A stretch of DNA of 64,000 nucleotides from JABDMH01 sp965223025 (GTDB lineage: Bacteria > Bacteroidota > Bacteroidia > Chitinophagales > Saprospiraceae): contig CBDCVP010000023.1 of the NCBI GenBank assembly GCA_965223025.1, positions 2,976,001 through 3,040,000 on the forward strand, written 5' to 3'. Both the position numbers and the translations under genes were made by a program. Below are positions 8,484 through 16,585 of the stretch, piece by piece. Numbering within the stretch: the stretch's first letter is position 1; each line of letters starts with the position of its first letter. The notes beneath the pieces are model-generated. The model did no database searches and was not told the DNA's origin. It saw nothing but the letters and a program-made list of their open reading frames with translations.

Positions 8484-8694
8484 CTAATTCCGATTCAAAT
8501 TAAAGAGTACCTCCGAAACAGTCTCGCGTTTGAGTAGTCCCGGATCTTCAAAACTTGCAGTTTAGCATTGACTGCTTGTTCTATATTCATAATTTTGCTC
8601 ATCATTTAAACCCCTTCCACTTATACACAATGCTGTAGGCCGGCTCTCTATTTTCAAAAATCTCTTTTTCTTACAGCAATTATAGAAACAAGGT

Positions 8695-9411
8695 TTAGCT
8701 ATCATCTATATTTTTGTTTTTAATAAGCATCTCTCCGCAAGGAATTTCCAAGGGACCATGGGGTCCCATGGAAATCCTATAGAAAAGTTCTTTTTCTTTC
8801 AGGATCATTGCTGATCTCGCGGGTCCTCCAGCCTGATAAGAGAGCGTTACTATATAGAAAATATGCTCCTCATTGGGTTCCATTGTTTTCTGCAATACGG
8901 TTGCATTGTGAAAATTAGTATCCAAGAACGATTTCATCCCGGTTAAACCGTAGCTATACAGCGGTAGTTTATCCAATGTCATTGTATCAGGTGGTATAAA
9001 CAATCTCAAGTATGAGTCAGATGGAGGAGAAAGAGGAAATGAATCGGCGGGAAAATTGACTTTAAACTCCAAGGTGGCATTGGTTTGATTTATGATGCGA
9101 GTCCAGAATCCCGCAAAGAAATACTCTTTTCCGGTCGAATCAGTATATGGTGTTCCAGGTGCAATGTTTCCACCTTTTGGAAAACTGTTTTGTATGGTTA
9201 TCCCTTTACCGGTAGAAGTCGCATAGGTAGTGTCTGTGTAAACGTATAAGTGGCCGCTGGAGCTTTCCAAGTCATGGATTAGTGATGCTTGTCTTTCGCC
9301 AGTCATGGCAACCTTGTCCGCACTAAAATTACTTCTTCTCGTACAGGAACAAAGCCATGCAACTACCAAAACAAATATTATCGACCTACTTCTATTCATC
9401 CACTTGCTCAC
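8695..9411 (-). CDS. Predicted lipoprotein, unknown function
   Basis: A 238-residue protein with a lipoprotein signal: IIFVLVVAWLCSC, lipidation Cys at about residue 23 (alternative start at Met5). The mature part is beta-rich and hydrophilic, with no recognised domain. Notable stretches are GITIQNSFPKGGNIAPGTPY, YFFAGFWTRIINQTNATLEF and FIPPDTMTLDKLPLY. The pattern of paired beta strands with Asn/Thr-rich turns suggests an extracytoplasmic beta-sandwich. Its neighbours give no functional clue. A periplasmic or surface location is inferred from the lipobox. Confidence 0.6.
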   Translation of the reverse strand: MSKWMNRSRSIIFVLVVAWLCSCTRRSNFSADKVAMTGERQASLIHDLESSSGHLYVYTDTTYATSTGKGITIQNSFPKGGNIAPGTPYTDSTGKEYFFAGFWTRIINQTNATLEFKVNFPADSFPLSPPSDSYLRLFIPPDTMTLDKLPLYSYGLTGMKSFLDTNFHNATVLQKTMEPNEEHIFYIVTLSYQAGGPARSAMILKEKELFYRISMGPHGPLEIPCGEMLIKNKNIDDS

Positions 9412-9614
9412 AAATCTTTCAGGGGCCCAATAAAATTCCTCTCGAAATCCTTAAAAACTCTTTCCGATTCATACTTCGTTAGTCAGGGTTCCCGGTAATA
9501 CCCCAAAGTTATTAGGCCTGGAATCCGAGATGTGTGAAAAGGCTACCGACTTCAGGAATATGAGTTTTGGGAATCTGCTCCCCAATATCTGTCATATTCC
9601 CACTCATTTTGTCA

Positions 9615-9836
9615 TTACTCTTTGCCAGGTGCAAAGCAAGATCTCCCAGCCGTGCAGTTGGCGGGAGCTACAAGACCATTATCTGGACCGGCACCCCCAG
9701 CCGACTTAACGCACCAACAGATGGTATTTGCTTCATCCAATAAAAACCATGGCTCCTCACCTCCTTCGGTGAGGCCGTAAGGGCTCTTAGCTTTGAGATA
9801 TCTGCAGTATTTATTTTTGATTGGTGTGATTTCCAT
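9615..9836 (-). CDS. Small Cys-containing protein at the end of the Mo-oxidoreductase operon
   Basis: A 73-residue protein starting two bases after the FAD-subunit gene ends, in the same direction, so almost certainly cotranscribed. It has CRYLKAKSPYG near the start, the pair ICWC at mid-protein and a Cys-rich end (PANCTAGRSCFAPGKE), five Cys in all. I recall similar short CRYLRTKxMY-type proteins trailing molybdenum hydroxylase operons, without an assigned function. The Cys could bind a metal or protect the enzyme. No signal peptide is present. Confidence 0.6.
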   Translation of the reverse strand: MEITPIKNKYCRYLKAKSPYGLTEGGEEPWFLLDEANTICWCVKSAGGAGPDNGLVAPANCTAGRSCFAPGKE

Positions 9837-9838
9837 AA

Positions 9839-10855
9839 TTATCCAATTTCAAGCAATGCACTTTTTATTGTTGACTCAAACAAGGGTATTTTATATCCAT
9901 TCATGCTCAGAGGACGAGCCATCTTCATAGCAGTCTCAGCAGCCAACTTGGCATTGACTAGATTGATAGATTTGTTGACCAAGACTTTCTCGGCCTCATA
10001 TGCCCGAATAGGTGTGGGTGCTGCTGCTCCCAGGGCGATGGCAATTTTTCGACATGTACTACCAGACATTTCTGCTACAATGGCTACATCAGCTAAAGAC
10101 CAGTCATAGGACTCCCGGGCCACTTGTTTTGTGTAGGCGGTCTTGGTATTGGGTGCTGGACTAGGTAGTCGAACCTCAGTAATCAGATCTCCGGGATCCA
10201 GAATATTCTCTCGAGAAACATCGACCGCCGGTGACACAAAGAAGTCCTCAATCGGAACCTCTTTTGTCTCGCCTGCCTGGTTTACATATACCACCGTGGC
10301 CTGATATGCTACCAGAGCGGTGGCAATAGACGAGGAATGCAGACTCACACAAGATCCATTGTCCAAAATCGCGTGATTCACATTCTGACCCGCCTTCTTA
10401 CTGCGGGCGTAGCAGCGATCTCCACCCTTGCGAAAACAAGGATGGTCTGATGATCGAAAATACCAACACCTTGTTCGCTGTGCCAAATTACCTGCCATCG
10501 TAGACATGTTGCGTATTGCAGGTGTGGCCGCATGAGCTATGGCCTGTTGCAAAGCAGTAAAATACTGCCTTACCTCGGCATGAGCTTCGATGTCACTCAG
10601 GGTACTGTTTGCACCAATAGTGAGGCCCTTGCCTTGAGTAAAACTAATCTGGTCCAATCCCTGAATGTTGCGCACATTCACGACCTTCTTCGGCTCAATC
10701 AATCCTTCTCTGACCAAATCCCAAAGGTCAACACCTCCGGATTTAAACAGAGCAGCTTCACCAGTAGGTGCATATAGTTCTTCTCCGACGGTAGAATTTG
10801 CCTGCTTGATAGCATCTTCTACTGATTTGGCTTCATACCAACTAAATTTATTCAT
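9839..10855 (-). CDS. FAD-binding subunit of PaoABC-like molybdenum hydroxylase (PaoB/YagS-like)
   Basis: A 338-residue medium subunit. The FAD-binding region shows FTQGKGLTIGANSTLSDI and ATPAIRNMSTMAGNLAQRT. An inserted loop follows with four Cys spaced as in PaoB/YagS and 4-hydroxybenzoyl-CoA reductase beta subunits: RCWYFRSSDHPC, GGDRCYA, and DNGSCVSLH. This loop is known to carry a [4Fe-4S] cluster in PaoB. Electrons would pass from the Mo site through 2Fe-2S to FAD. It starts 11 bases after the large-subunit gene. Together these point to an aldehyde oxidoreductase rather than a plain xanthine dehydrogenase. Confidence 0.88.
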   Translation of the reverse strand: MNKFSWYEAKSVEDAIKQANSTVGEELYAPTGEAALFKSGGVDLWDLVREGLIEPKKVVNVRNIQGLDQISFTQGKGLTIGANSTLSDIEAHAEVRQYFTALQQAIAHAATPAIRNMSTMAGNLAQRTRCWYFRSSDHPCFRKGGDRCYARSKKAGQNVNHAILDNGSCVSLHSSSIATALVAYQATVVYVNQAGETKEVPIEDFFVSPAVDVSRENILDPGDLITEVRLPSPAPNTKTAYTKQVARESYDWSLADVAIVAEMSGSTCRKIAIALGAAAPTPIRAYEAEKVLVNKSINLVNAKLAAETAMKMARPLSMNGYKIPLFESTIKSALLEIG

Positions 10856-10866
10856 GGCTTTCCACT

Positions 10867-13209
10867 TTATTCGTAAACTTTATTTAGTGCTTTTAAGATG
10901 CTGGCTGGAGTAATCGGTATTTCGTACAGACGCACTCCAATGGCATTGTACACTGCATTGGCAATGGCTACCGCGGTGGCAATATTCGCTGGTTCTCCGA
11001 TGCCATAGGCATCTGTAGATGAAAGAGCTCCATACTCTTCGACTAGTATCACATCTATATCAGGAATTTCCATAGAATAGGGGACTTTATACTGATCCAC
11101 ATTGGCATTCATGAAATGACCTGTACTTTTATCCATGACTCTGTTTTCATACAAAGCATACGAGACACCCTGAATCACTCCCCCGTTGATCTGGCTTTCT
11201 AACTGACCGATGTTGAGCGGCCGCCCACAACTATGCGCCGCCACGATGCGATCAACCTTGACAAAGCCAGTATCGGTATTCACCGAAACCTCGGCAAACT
11301 GTACCGATCCCAGATCTCCATATGCCAAACCCCAGGGTTGCTGAAAACCACCGTAATCATCGGATCGGCTGGCAGTCACTGAAATCTGAGACGTGCGCAT
11401 ACCTCTTAAGGCTTCCTTAAAGGACACTTTTTTGGCATCATCCTCAGCATGAATGATCTGGCCATCCATGGCAGTCAACATGGAAGCTTCTGTCTCCCAT
11501 TTGGCAGCCAACTGGTCAAACAACTTCATTTTTACCTCATAGGCTGCATTTCTTGCAGCAGGTGTGATCGAACCCGTTACGACACTTCCTCCACTTCCTG
11601 GTCCGTCTGGAAATAGTGTATCGCCAATACGCACATTGATCTCCTCTGTTTTTAGTCCAAGCTCCTCGGCGACAACCTGAGCGAGGATGGTCTTTGTACC
11701 GGTACCAATATCCTGGACACTTGATCTGATCTCTACGGAGCCATCATTCTGGATGACCACCTGCACGGTCGAGTTGACACGTACAAATCGCGGCCAACAA
11801 GACTGAGCAACGCCCATGCCCTTTTTCACCACTCCAGTGTCAGATCCGGCTTTCTTTCTCCCAGACCAGCCAAAGCGTTCAGCACCTCTGGCGCGCTCCA
11901 CCTTTCTCACTTCACTCTTATCGATCTTATCGCGAAAGGCCAAGGGATCCATATCCAACTTCTCAGCCAACTCATCGATGGCTTGCTCTAATCCAAAAGC
12001 TCCTTGTACATTTCCCGGAGCTCTCCAAGCTGCACCCGGACCCGCATGCGTCAGTACATCGTATTGCTCCGTCTTAAAATTTGGGCATTCATAAAGTATC
12101 TGAGCGACTCTGCCCACACCGGCTCCCAGACCTACACCGGCAGTGCCATGAGATTTCTGATCAATAGCAGTAAGGGTACCATCTTTCTTCGCTCCAATTT
12201 TCAATGTTTGCTTTGAACTGGGTCGGTTGCCTTCTGCCAAGTGCTCTTCTTTGCGATCAATCATTAGCCAGACCGGCTTACCTGTTTTCTTGGATAGGCG
12301 AGCAGCCATGGGGCCGAAACTTCCAGCGCTGTGCTTGGCTCCGAATCCTCCACCCATGAATTGACAAATGACGCGTACTTTGTTCTTTGGTAGGTCAAAA
12401 TGGTTGGCCAATTCATTCCGAACACCTGCTGTATTCTGGGTCGAGGCATACACCAACATTTCATCTGGCTTCCAATCGATGACTACCCCGTGAGTCTCTA
12501 ATGGGAGATGCGTGTGCACCTGAGTGCGGTAGGTGTGTTCTACAATCACATCCGCCTCTGCAAATCCCTTATCCAGGTCACCCCTGGGACCACCATAAAA
12601 ACTGCTGGTGCTAGGACCTCTGAGGTTGCCCTGACCTTTACTGCCATCATGTACCACCCCCACATCACCACCATCCTCCTGTTTCTTTACTGGTTCGTCA
12701 TACACAAGGGGAGCGTCTGGTTCCATCGCCTCCTCCATGTCGATCACAAAAGATCGCAAATCGTAATTCACTTTGATCTTAGAAGCGGCTTCCCTAGCTA
12801 TATCTAAGGTATCAGCGGCCACTGCTGCTATGGGCTGACCAACATATTTGACATCAGGAAATACATTGGCAGCCTTCCCATCTTTTGCCTCTGTCTTAAT
12901 GATATCAATGGCATGTACACCTGGCATTTTCTCTGCATCACTGATGTCGATCGACCTAATCACTGCACTAGGTACGTTTGACCTCAGGAATTTAGCATAC
13001 AGCATTCCAGGCAGTTGGATGTCTGAAGTGTATTTGGCTTTCCCCGTCACCTTGGCTTGGGCATCAATTCTTTTTACGCGTTTGCCGACCTCCTTAAGTT
13101 TCTCATTGATCGGCCAAGCTGGTGGCTCGCTGGCGGGAATCTCTCGTTCTTTCTCAGTGAGGTTATGCCCTGTTATTCCAAACGGAAATTTTTCTTTTCT
13201 TTTTTCCAT
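10867..13209 (-). CDS. Molybdopterin-binding large subunit of PaoABC-like aldehyde oxidoreductase
   Basis: A 780-residue catalytic subunit of the xanthine dehydrogenase family. Visible features are VGQPIAAVAADTLDIAREAA in the N-terminal domain, the Moco-binding loop QFMGGGFGAKH, GPGAAWRAPGN, SSVQDIGTGTKTILAQ and, near the C-terminus, AYGIGEPAN, whose Glu is the general base in the family. The CO dehydrogenase active-site motif CSFR is absent, so this is not a CO oxidiser. The substrate is probably an aldehyde or N-heterocycle, which cannot be told from sequence alone. The gene starts one base after the 2Fe-2S subunit gene ends. Confidence 0.92.
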   Translation of the reverse strand: MEKRKEKFPFGITGHNLTEKEREIPASEPPAWPINEKLKEVGKRVKRIDAQAKVTGKAKYTSDIQLPGMLYAKFLRSNVPSAVIRSIDISDAEKMPGVHAIDIIKTEAKDGKAANVFPDVKYVGQPIAAVAADTLDIAREAASKIKVNYDLRSFVIDMEEAMEPDAPLVYDEPVKKQEDGGDVGVVHDGSKGQGNLRGPSTSSFYGGPRGDLDKGFAEADVIVEHTYRTQVHTHLPLETHGVVIDWKPDEMLVYASTQNTAGVRNELANHFDLPKNKVRVICQFMGGGFGAKHSAGSFGPMAARLSKKTGKPVWLMIDRKEEHLAEGNRPSSKQTLKIGAKKDGTLTAIDQKSHGTAGVGLGAGVGRVAQILYECPNFKTEQYDVLTHAGPGAAWRAPGNVQGAFGLEQAIDELAEKLDMDPLAFRDKIDKSEVRKVERARGAERFGWSGRKKAGSDTGVVKKGMGVAQSCWPRFVRVNSTVQVVIQNDGSVEIRSSVQDIGTGTKTILAQVVAEELGLKTEEINVRIGDTLFPDGPGSGGSVVTGSITPAARNAAYEVKMKLFDQLAAKWETEASMLTAMDGQIIHAEDDAKKVSFKEALRGMRTSQISVTASRSDDYGGFQQPWGLAYGDLGSVQFAEVSVNTDTGFVKVDRIVAAHSCGRPLNIGQLESQINGGVIQGVSYALYENRVMDKSTGHFMNANVDQYKVPYSMEIPDIDVILVEEYGALSSTDAYGIGEPANIATAVAIANAVYNAIGVRLYEIPITPASILKALNKVYE

Positions 13210-13210
13210 T

Positions 13211-13849
13211 CTATTTCATTTTTTCTGCCGCAGCAAGTGCAGCTTTAAACACGTGAGGATGAGTTCCACATCGACAAAGGTTGCCACGAGTGGCATGCTT
13301 GACATCGTCTATGGTGGGGTTAGCGTTATTTTCAACAAGATCAACACATGACATCACCATACCTGATGTGCAGTACCCGCACTGAGTGGCATCGTGGTCG
13401 ATAAAGGCTTCCTGGACAGGATGCAATGTCCCGTCCTTAGCAATGCCTTCTATGGTGGTCACCTCTTGAGTACCCACATCCAGAGCCATGGTGATGCATG
13501 AGTTCACTAGTTTACCATCGAGAAAAACCGCACAGGCCGCACAGGCGCCCTGCTCACACACTACTTTCGCACCTGTCAGTCCCAAATGATCCCTGAGTGC
13601 TGTGGCCAATGAGGTGCGTGGCTCTACTGTCAATTTGTGCAGCTGGCCATTGACCTTCATGTCAATCTCTGCACCCTCCACTCCTATCTCGCTGCCTTTC
13701 GCATAGGAAGGTTGCTCCTCAAATGCACCTACCCCGGTGCGCAGCACCACCGTGCCTGCAGTCGTCAGGCCAGCACCTCTGATAAATCCTCTTCGACTAA
13801 GACCACGCCTTTCAGGGTTAGCATCCGGTCTATTCTTATTCTTTTCCAT
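13211..13849 (-). CDS. Tat-exported 2Fe-2S subunit of PaoABC-like aldehyde oxidoreductase (PaoA-like)
   Basis: A 212-residue small subunit and first gene of the operon. The N-terminus has a Tat signal (LSRRGFIRGAGLTTAGTVV, twin Arg), as in E. coli PaoA/YagT, which carries the whole complex to the periplasm. The plant-type 2Fe-2S site is CEQGACAACAVFLDG with a fourth Cys in VNSC. The second cluster has CGYCTSGM and CRCG. Only this subunit has an export signal, so the other two would be exported by hitch-hiking. A TAACTTTA box lies about 35 bases upstream. The enzyme probably detoxifies or oxidises aldehydes outside the cytoplasm. Confidence 0.92.
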   Translation of the reverse strand: MEKNKNRPDANPERRGLSRRGFIRGAGLTTAGTVVLRTGVGAFEEQPSYAKGSEIGVEGAEIDMKVNGQLHKLTVEPRTSLATALRDHLGLTGAKVVCEQGACAACAVFLDGKLVNSCITMALDVGTQEVTTIEGIAKDGTLHPVQEAFIDHDATQCGYCTSGMVMSCVDLVENNANPTIDDVKHATRGNLCRCGTHPHVFKAALAAAEKMK

Positions 13850-13882
13850 GTAAATCTCTTATAATTAGAAAAATGGGTAGGG

Positions 13883-13890
13883 TAAAGTTA
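13883..13890 (-). promoter_or_regulatory. Candidate -7 box of the Mo-oxidoreductase operon
   Basis: On the minus strand TAACTTTA matches TAnnTTTG at 7 of 8 bases, with TTA (consensus TTG) 19 bases upstream. This would give a 5' leader of about 25-30 bases. Confidence 0.4.
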
Positions 13891-14264
13891 AGACTTTCTG
13901 CTGCTTTTGTAAAGCTCGACACATGAATAACTTCTGTTAAATGTTGTCCTTTCCTTCCCACATTGCTCCCCCTACTTCTAATGATGGAATATCAGCACCA
14001 CCTCACCATAATTGTCCTGCAACCAACTGCTACATCAATGGAATGCGCAGCAATTGAAAAGCAGAGATTTAGAGGGATTGGGGCAGACTTTCCGGGCTTA
14101 CAGAACTATGTGTATCAAGCATGCGATCATTAAAAAATATCACCTCGCATCAGGTCCTTCTGGTTTCGATCACGGGAAAATCTGACCGCAACGCTGCGTC
14201 TACTGCCATCCGGACTATACCACCGCTGACTCGACTAAAGCAATTGCCTTTCCCAATACCTGTG
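13891..14264. other. Intergenic region between divergent operons
   Basis: No gene is seen. The plus-strand frame of the MarR-like gene stays open back to 14121, but that extension has no family similarity and contains the palindrome at 14265, so it is read as non-coding. Confidence 0.45.
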
Positions 14265-14278
14265 GTTGTATATACAAC
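14265..14278. promoter_or_regulatory. Perfect 14 bp palindrome, candidate MarR operator
   Basis: GTTGTATATACAAC is a perfect palindrome 29 bases before the likely GTG start of the MarR-like gene. MarR dimers usually bind such short palindromes near their own promoters. The function is inferred. Confidence 0.55.
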
Positions 14279-14306
14279 TATTTTGTACTTTGTGGTAAAA
14301 TTCTAT

Positions 14307-14702
14307 GTGGAAAATTTTAAACCTCAAGATTGCATAGTGGGGAAGTTCTCACGACTGCAAAGACGCATCTCCCGCATCTTTCGCAGACATATTCGACCAT
14401 ATGGTGTGACCAATAGCCAACTAGGCCTCTTGTTTGTCCTATCTAAATGCGAGTCATGTTCTCAAAAAGAACTGTCAGAGATCGCAGTACTTGAGAAATC
14501 AACTCTTAAGAGAAATATTGATCTGATTGTTCGGAATGAATGGGCCTTCCAGGATGCGGCAAAACAAATATCAATCACAGGAAAGGGGCGTTCCATGGTG
14601 CAGCACATACTTCCATCATGGAAGCTTGCCATGGAGGAGGTCAAAACCATATTAGGAGCAGATGGTATAAATGCACTCCAAATCTTGGAAGACAAATTCT
14701 AA
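14307..14702 (+). CDS. MarR-family transcriptional regulator
   Basis: A regulator of about 131 residues from the GTG at 14307. GKFSRLQRRISRIFRRHIRPYG is the dimerisation helix. VTNSQLGLLFVLSKCESCSQKELSEI and EKSTLKRNIDLIVRNEW form the winged helix (recognition helix EKSTLKRNIDLI). The C-terminal dimer helix is ILPSWKLAMEEVKTILG. An ATG-initiated reading from 14121 would add 62 residues unlike any MarR and would place the 14 bp palindrome inside the gene, so GTG is preferred. The membrane protein starts 13 bases after it, so the two genes are probably one operon. Confidence 0.8.
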   Translation: MENFKPQDCIVGKFSRLQRRISRIFRRHIRPYGVTNSQLGLLFVLSKCESCSQKELSEIAVLEKSTLKRNIDLIVRNEWAFQDAAKQISITGKGRSMVQHILPSWKLAMEEVKTILGADGINALQILEDKF

Positions 14703-14715
14703 TCCACAGCTCAAA

Positions 14716-15312
14716 ATGTACAATATGACACTCGAATACGCCTACCTCTTCCTTGCCATCCTGGTGACCATCATTCTTACTTATTTTGGATTCACCGCCA
14801 TCAACGGGTCAAAATCGGATGGGGATTCAACCATGCGAAGAAAAAAAACCATACTTATACTGTCCTTGATTGGATGGCACTTGTACATCTATATCATGTC
14901 CACCCTTGATGTTTTCAAAGACCTGTCTTTTCCGCCCAAATTTGTCCTTCTGCTAATTTTACCTGCCTTTGTCTTTACAGGATTCTTCTTATTTCGACAC
15001 CGAAACGAAGCATGGATCCAAAGGATTCCACCTAGCTCCCTCATTTTTTATCAATCCTTTCGGATTTTAATCGAAGGGCTTTTCGTCTTGAGTGTAGGCC
15101 AGGGGATTCTACATCCCAACGTCACCATAGAGGGATACAACTATGATATGGTCTTTGCATTCACATCCTTGATCATGGGTGGATTATATGTTGGCCATCC
15201 ACACAAATGGCGCAGTGCAGTAAAAGCATGGAATATGGTGGGGCTACTTGTCATAATGTTCATCATTTTCCTCTTTATGACCACCTTACTTTCCCGATTT
15301 ATATGGGCCTGA
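14716..15312 (+). CDS. Integral membrane protein, possibly 3'-truncated by an IS remnant
   Basis: A 198-residue protein with six or seven hydrophobic segments, including YLFLAILVTIILTYFGF, KTILILSLIGWHLYIYIM, FVLLLILPAFVFTGFFLF and VGLLVIMFIIFLFMTTLL. I recognise the general layout of small Bacteroidota membrane proteins but not a named family. The frame stops about 20 bases before recognisable IS982 sequence. Another frame continues with hydrophobic FPIYMGLISIPFLQ up to that border, so the original C-terminus may have been lost or frameshifted. It follows the MarR-like gene and is probably its target. Function is unknown. Confidence 0.6.
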   Translation: MYNMTLEYAYLFLAILVTIILTYFGFTAINGSKSDGDSTMRRKKTILILSLIGWHLYIYIMSTLDVFKDLSFPPKFVLLLILPAFVFTGFFLFRHRNEAWIQRIPPSSLIFYQSFRILIEGLFVLSVGQGILHPNVTIEGYNYDMVFAFTSLIMGGLYVGHPHKWRSAVKAWNMVGLLVIMFIIFLFMTTLLSRFIWA

Positions 15313-15331
15313 TCTCGATCCCTTTCCTGCA

Positions 15332-15873
15332 GATAGATCTGTGTCGAGTATGTTCTATGGAGCAGATGTTTTTCAACTCATCATTGACAGACTCTATGAG
15401 CGACCGTTTACGTAGCAATAACTTGTCCTCGTCTGAGAGATTTTGCTTTTTCATGTTTCTTCTTCTTTTGTAAATCAGACTAATTCCGTCGTTCCAAAGT
15501 AAGTCAGCTAATTTTGTGGATATATATCCTCGGTCACCATAAAGTTTACCAAAGATTGATTGAACTAAACTATTGATTACCTTTAAGTTGCGGTCATCGG
15601 TAGTGGCCTTAGAGAGATAAAACGAAAGCAACTCACCCTTGTCATTGATGATTAGGTGGAGCTTAAAGCCGTAAAACCAACCCATTGTACTCTTGCTTTT
15701 GGTGGCAATATTTTTGAAAACTCTATGCTGTTTTTCCTTTTGATATGACAGACTTTTAAGGTGGTGGAATCAATAAAATTGACTCCTCTGCTATGGCCAA
15801 GACTGCAGAGTTTGCCGAGTATCCCTACATTTTGGTTGCCGGTTTTCTGATGCCTTCCGCGGTGTTCATACAT
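15332..15873 (-). pseudogene. IS982-family transposase remnant, frameshifted and truncated
   Basis: The minus strand reads an IS982 transposase in two frames. FIDSTTLKVCHIKR (first DDE Asp region) is in one frame. KNIATKSKSTMGWFYGFKLHL, FGKLYGDRGYISTKL and LIESVNDELKNICSIEHTRHRS are in the other; the shift lies near 15740. The family C-terminus after EHTRHRS is missing and so is most of the N-terminal part, and no terminal inverted repeats were found. It is inactive and abuts the 3' end of the membrane protein gene. Confidence 0.85.
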
Positions 15874-16585
15874 CTGCTATCTTATCTTCAAATGACTTCA
15901 TTAGATTCCTGAAATGATTGACATCGATTAGCACATCAACGGAAAATCGCACCCATGATCACCTCCTCGACCTGAGGCATTTTATCTCAGTTGAAGTCGT
16001 TTAGGAATCTTAGGTTAGGACCTTTTTCTTTTGATTTCAACCATGTTAAATCTTTTTGAGCCTCGATGCTAAATCAGGTATGTCTTTAAGACCGGAACAT
16101 TCAACATAGTGATCGGTCCAGACCATGGAGGCCCAATCAAAAATTTCATCGGAATTGCATAGTCCAATTGCACCGCGAACTACAAGAGAAGGCATCTTAA
16201 GCTTTTTTTATATTCATGTCATGGAAAACAGCAGTAGCTATCAGCTCTCGCCTATTGACCTAATAATCCAAGAGATGAGAAGAAGAAATTTTGTACATCA
16301 AGCTTCGGTGCCGACACAGATTTCTTGGCTAGCACCTGTATCTGGGTGTAAATACTCATCTTCCAGTCAACTAAGCGACCGGTGTAAAAACTTGCTGCTC
16401 TACTTCTCTTGGCAAACCATCAACACGGTGACATTGCGCGTGTTTGGGGTGTCATCGCCATGTGCAAAAAACACTTTCCTGAGATGAAGTCGCGATGTAG
16501 CCTTCGTATGTGGGGTGTGGAGTCTGTGAGATGTCGCAACTACCAACAAAGCTCGCTTTAAATGTAGAATTCAAAATCAGTCATC
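15874..16585. other. Gene-poor stretch
   Basis: No supported gene. A 120-codon plus frame (16125-16487) has no motif and an improbable composition. Around 16400-16500 a different frame reads GDIARVWGVIAMCKKHFPEM, which looks protein-like but is short and unrecognised. The stretch probably holds decayed coding DNA beside the IS remnant. Confidence 0.35.

Noticed and set aside
12848..13351. 167-codon plus frame opposite the molybdenum hydroxylase genes
   Set aside because: Antisense to two strongly supported genes; its openness follows from codon usage on the other strand.
10867..13849. Carbon monoxide dehydrogenase (CoxLMS) interpretation
   Set aside because: The CSFR active-site loop is absent and the FAD subunit has the PaoB-type four-Cys loop.
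16125..16487. 120-codon plus frame after the IS982 remnant
   Set aside because: No motif or family resemblance and improbable composition, so treated as chance in decayed DNA.
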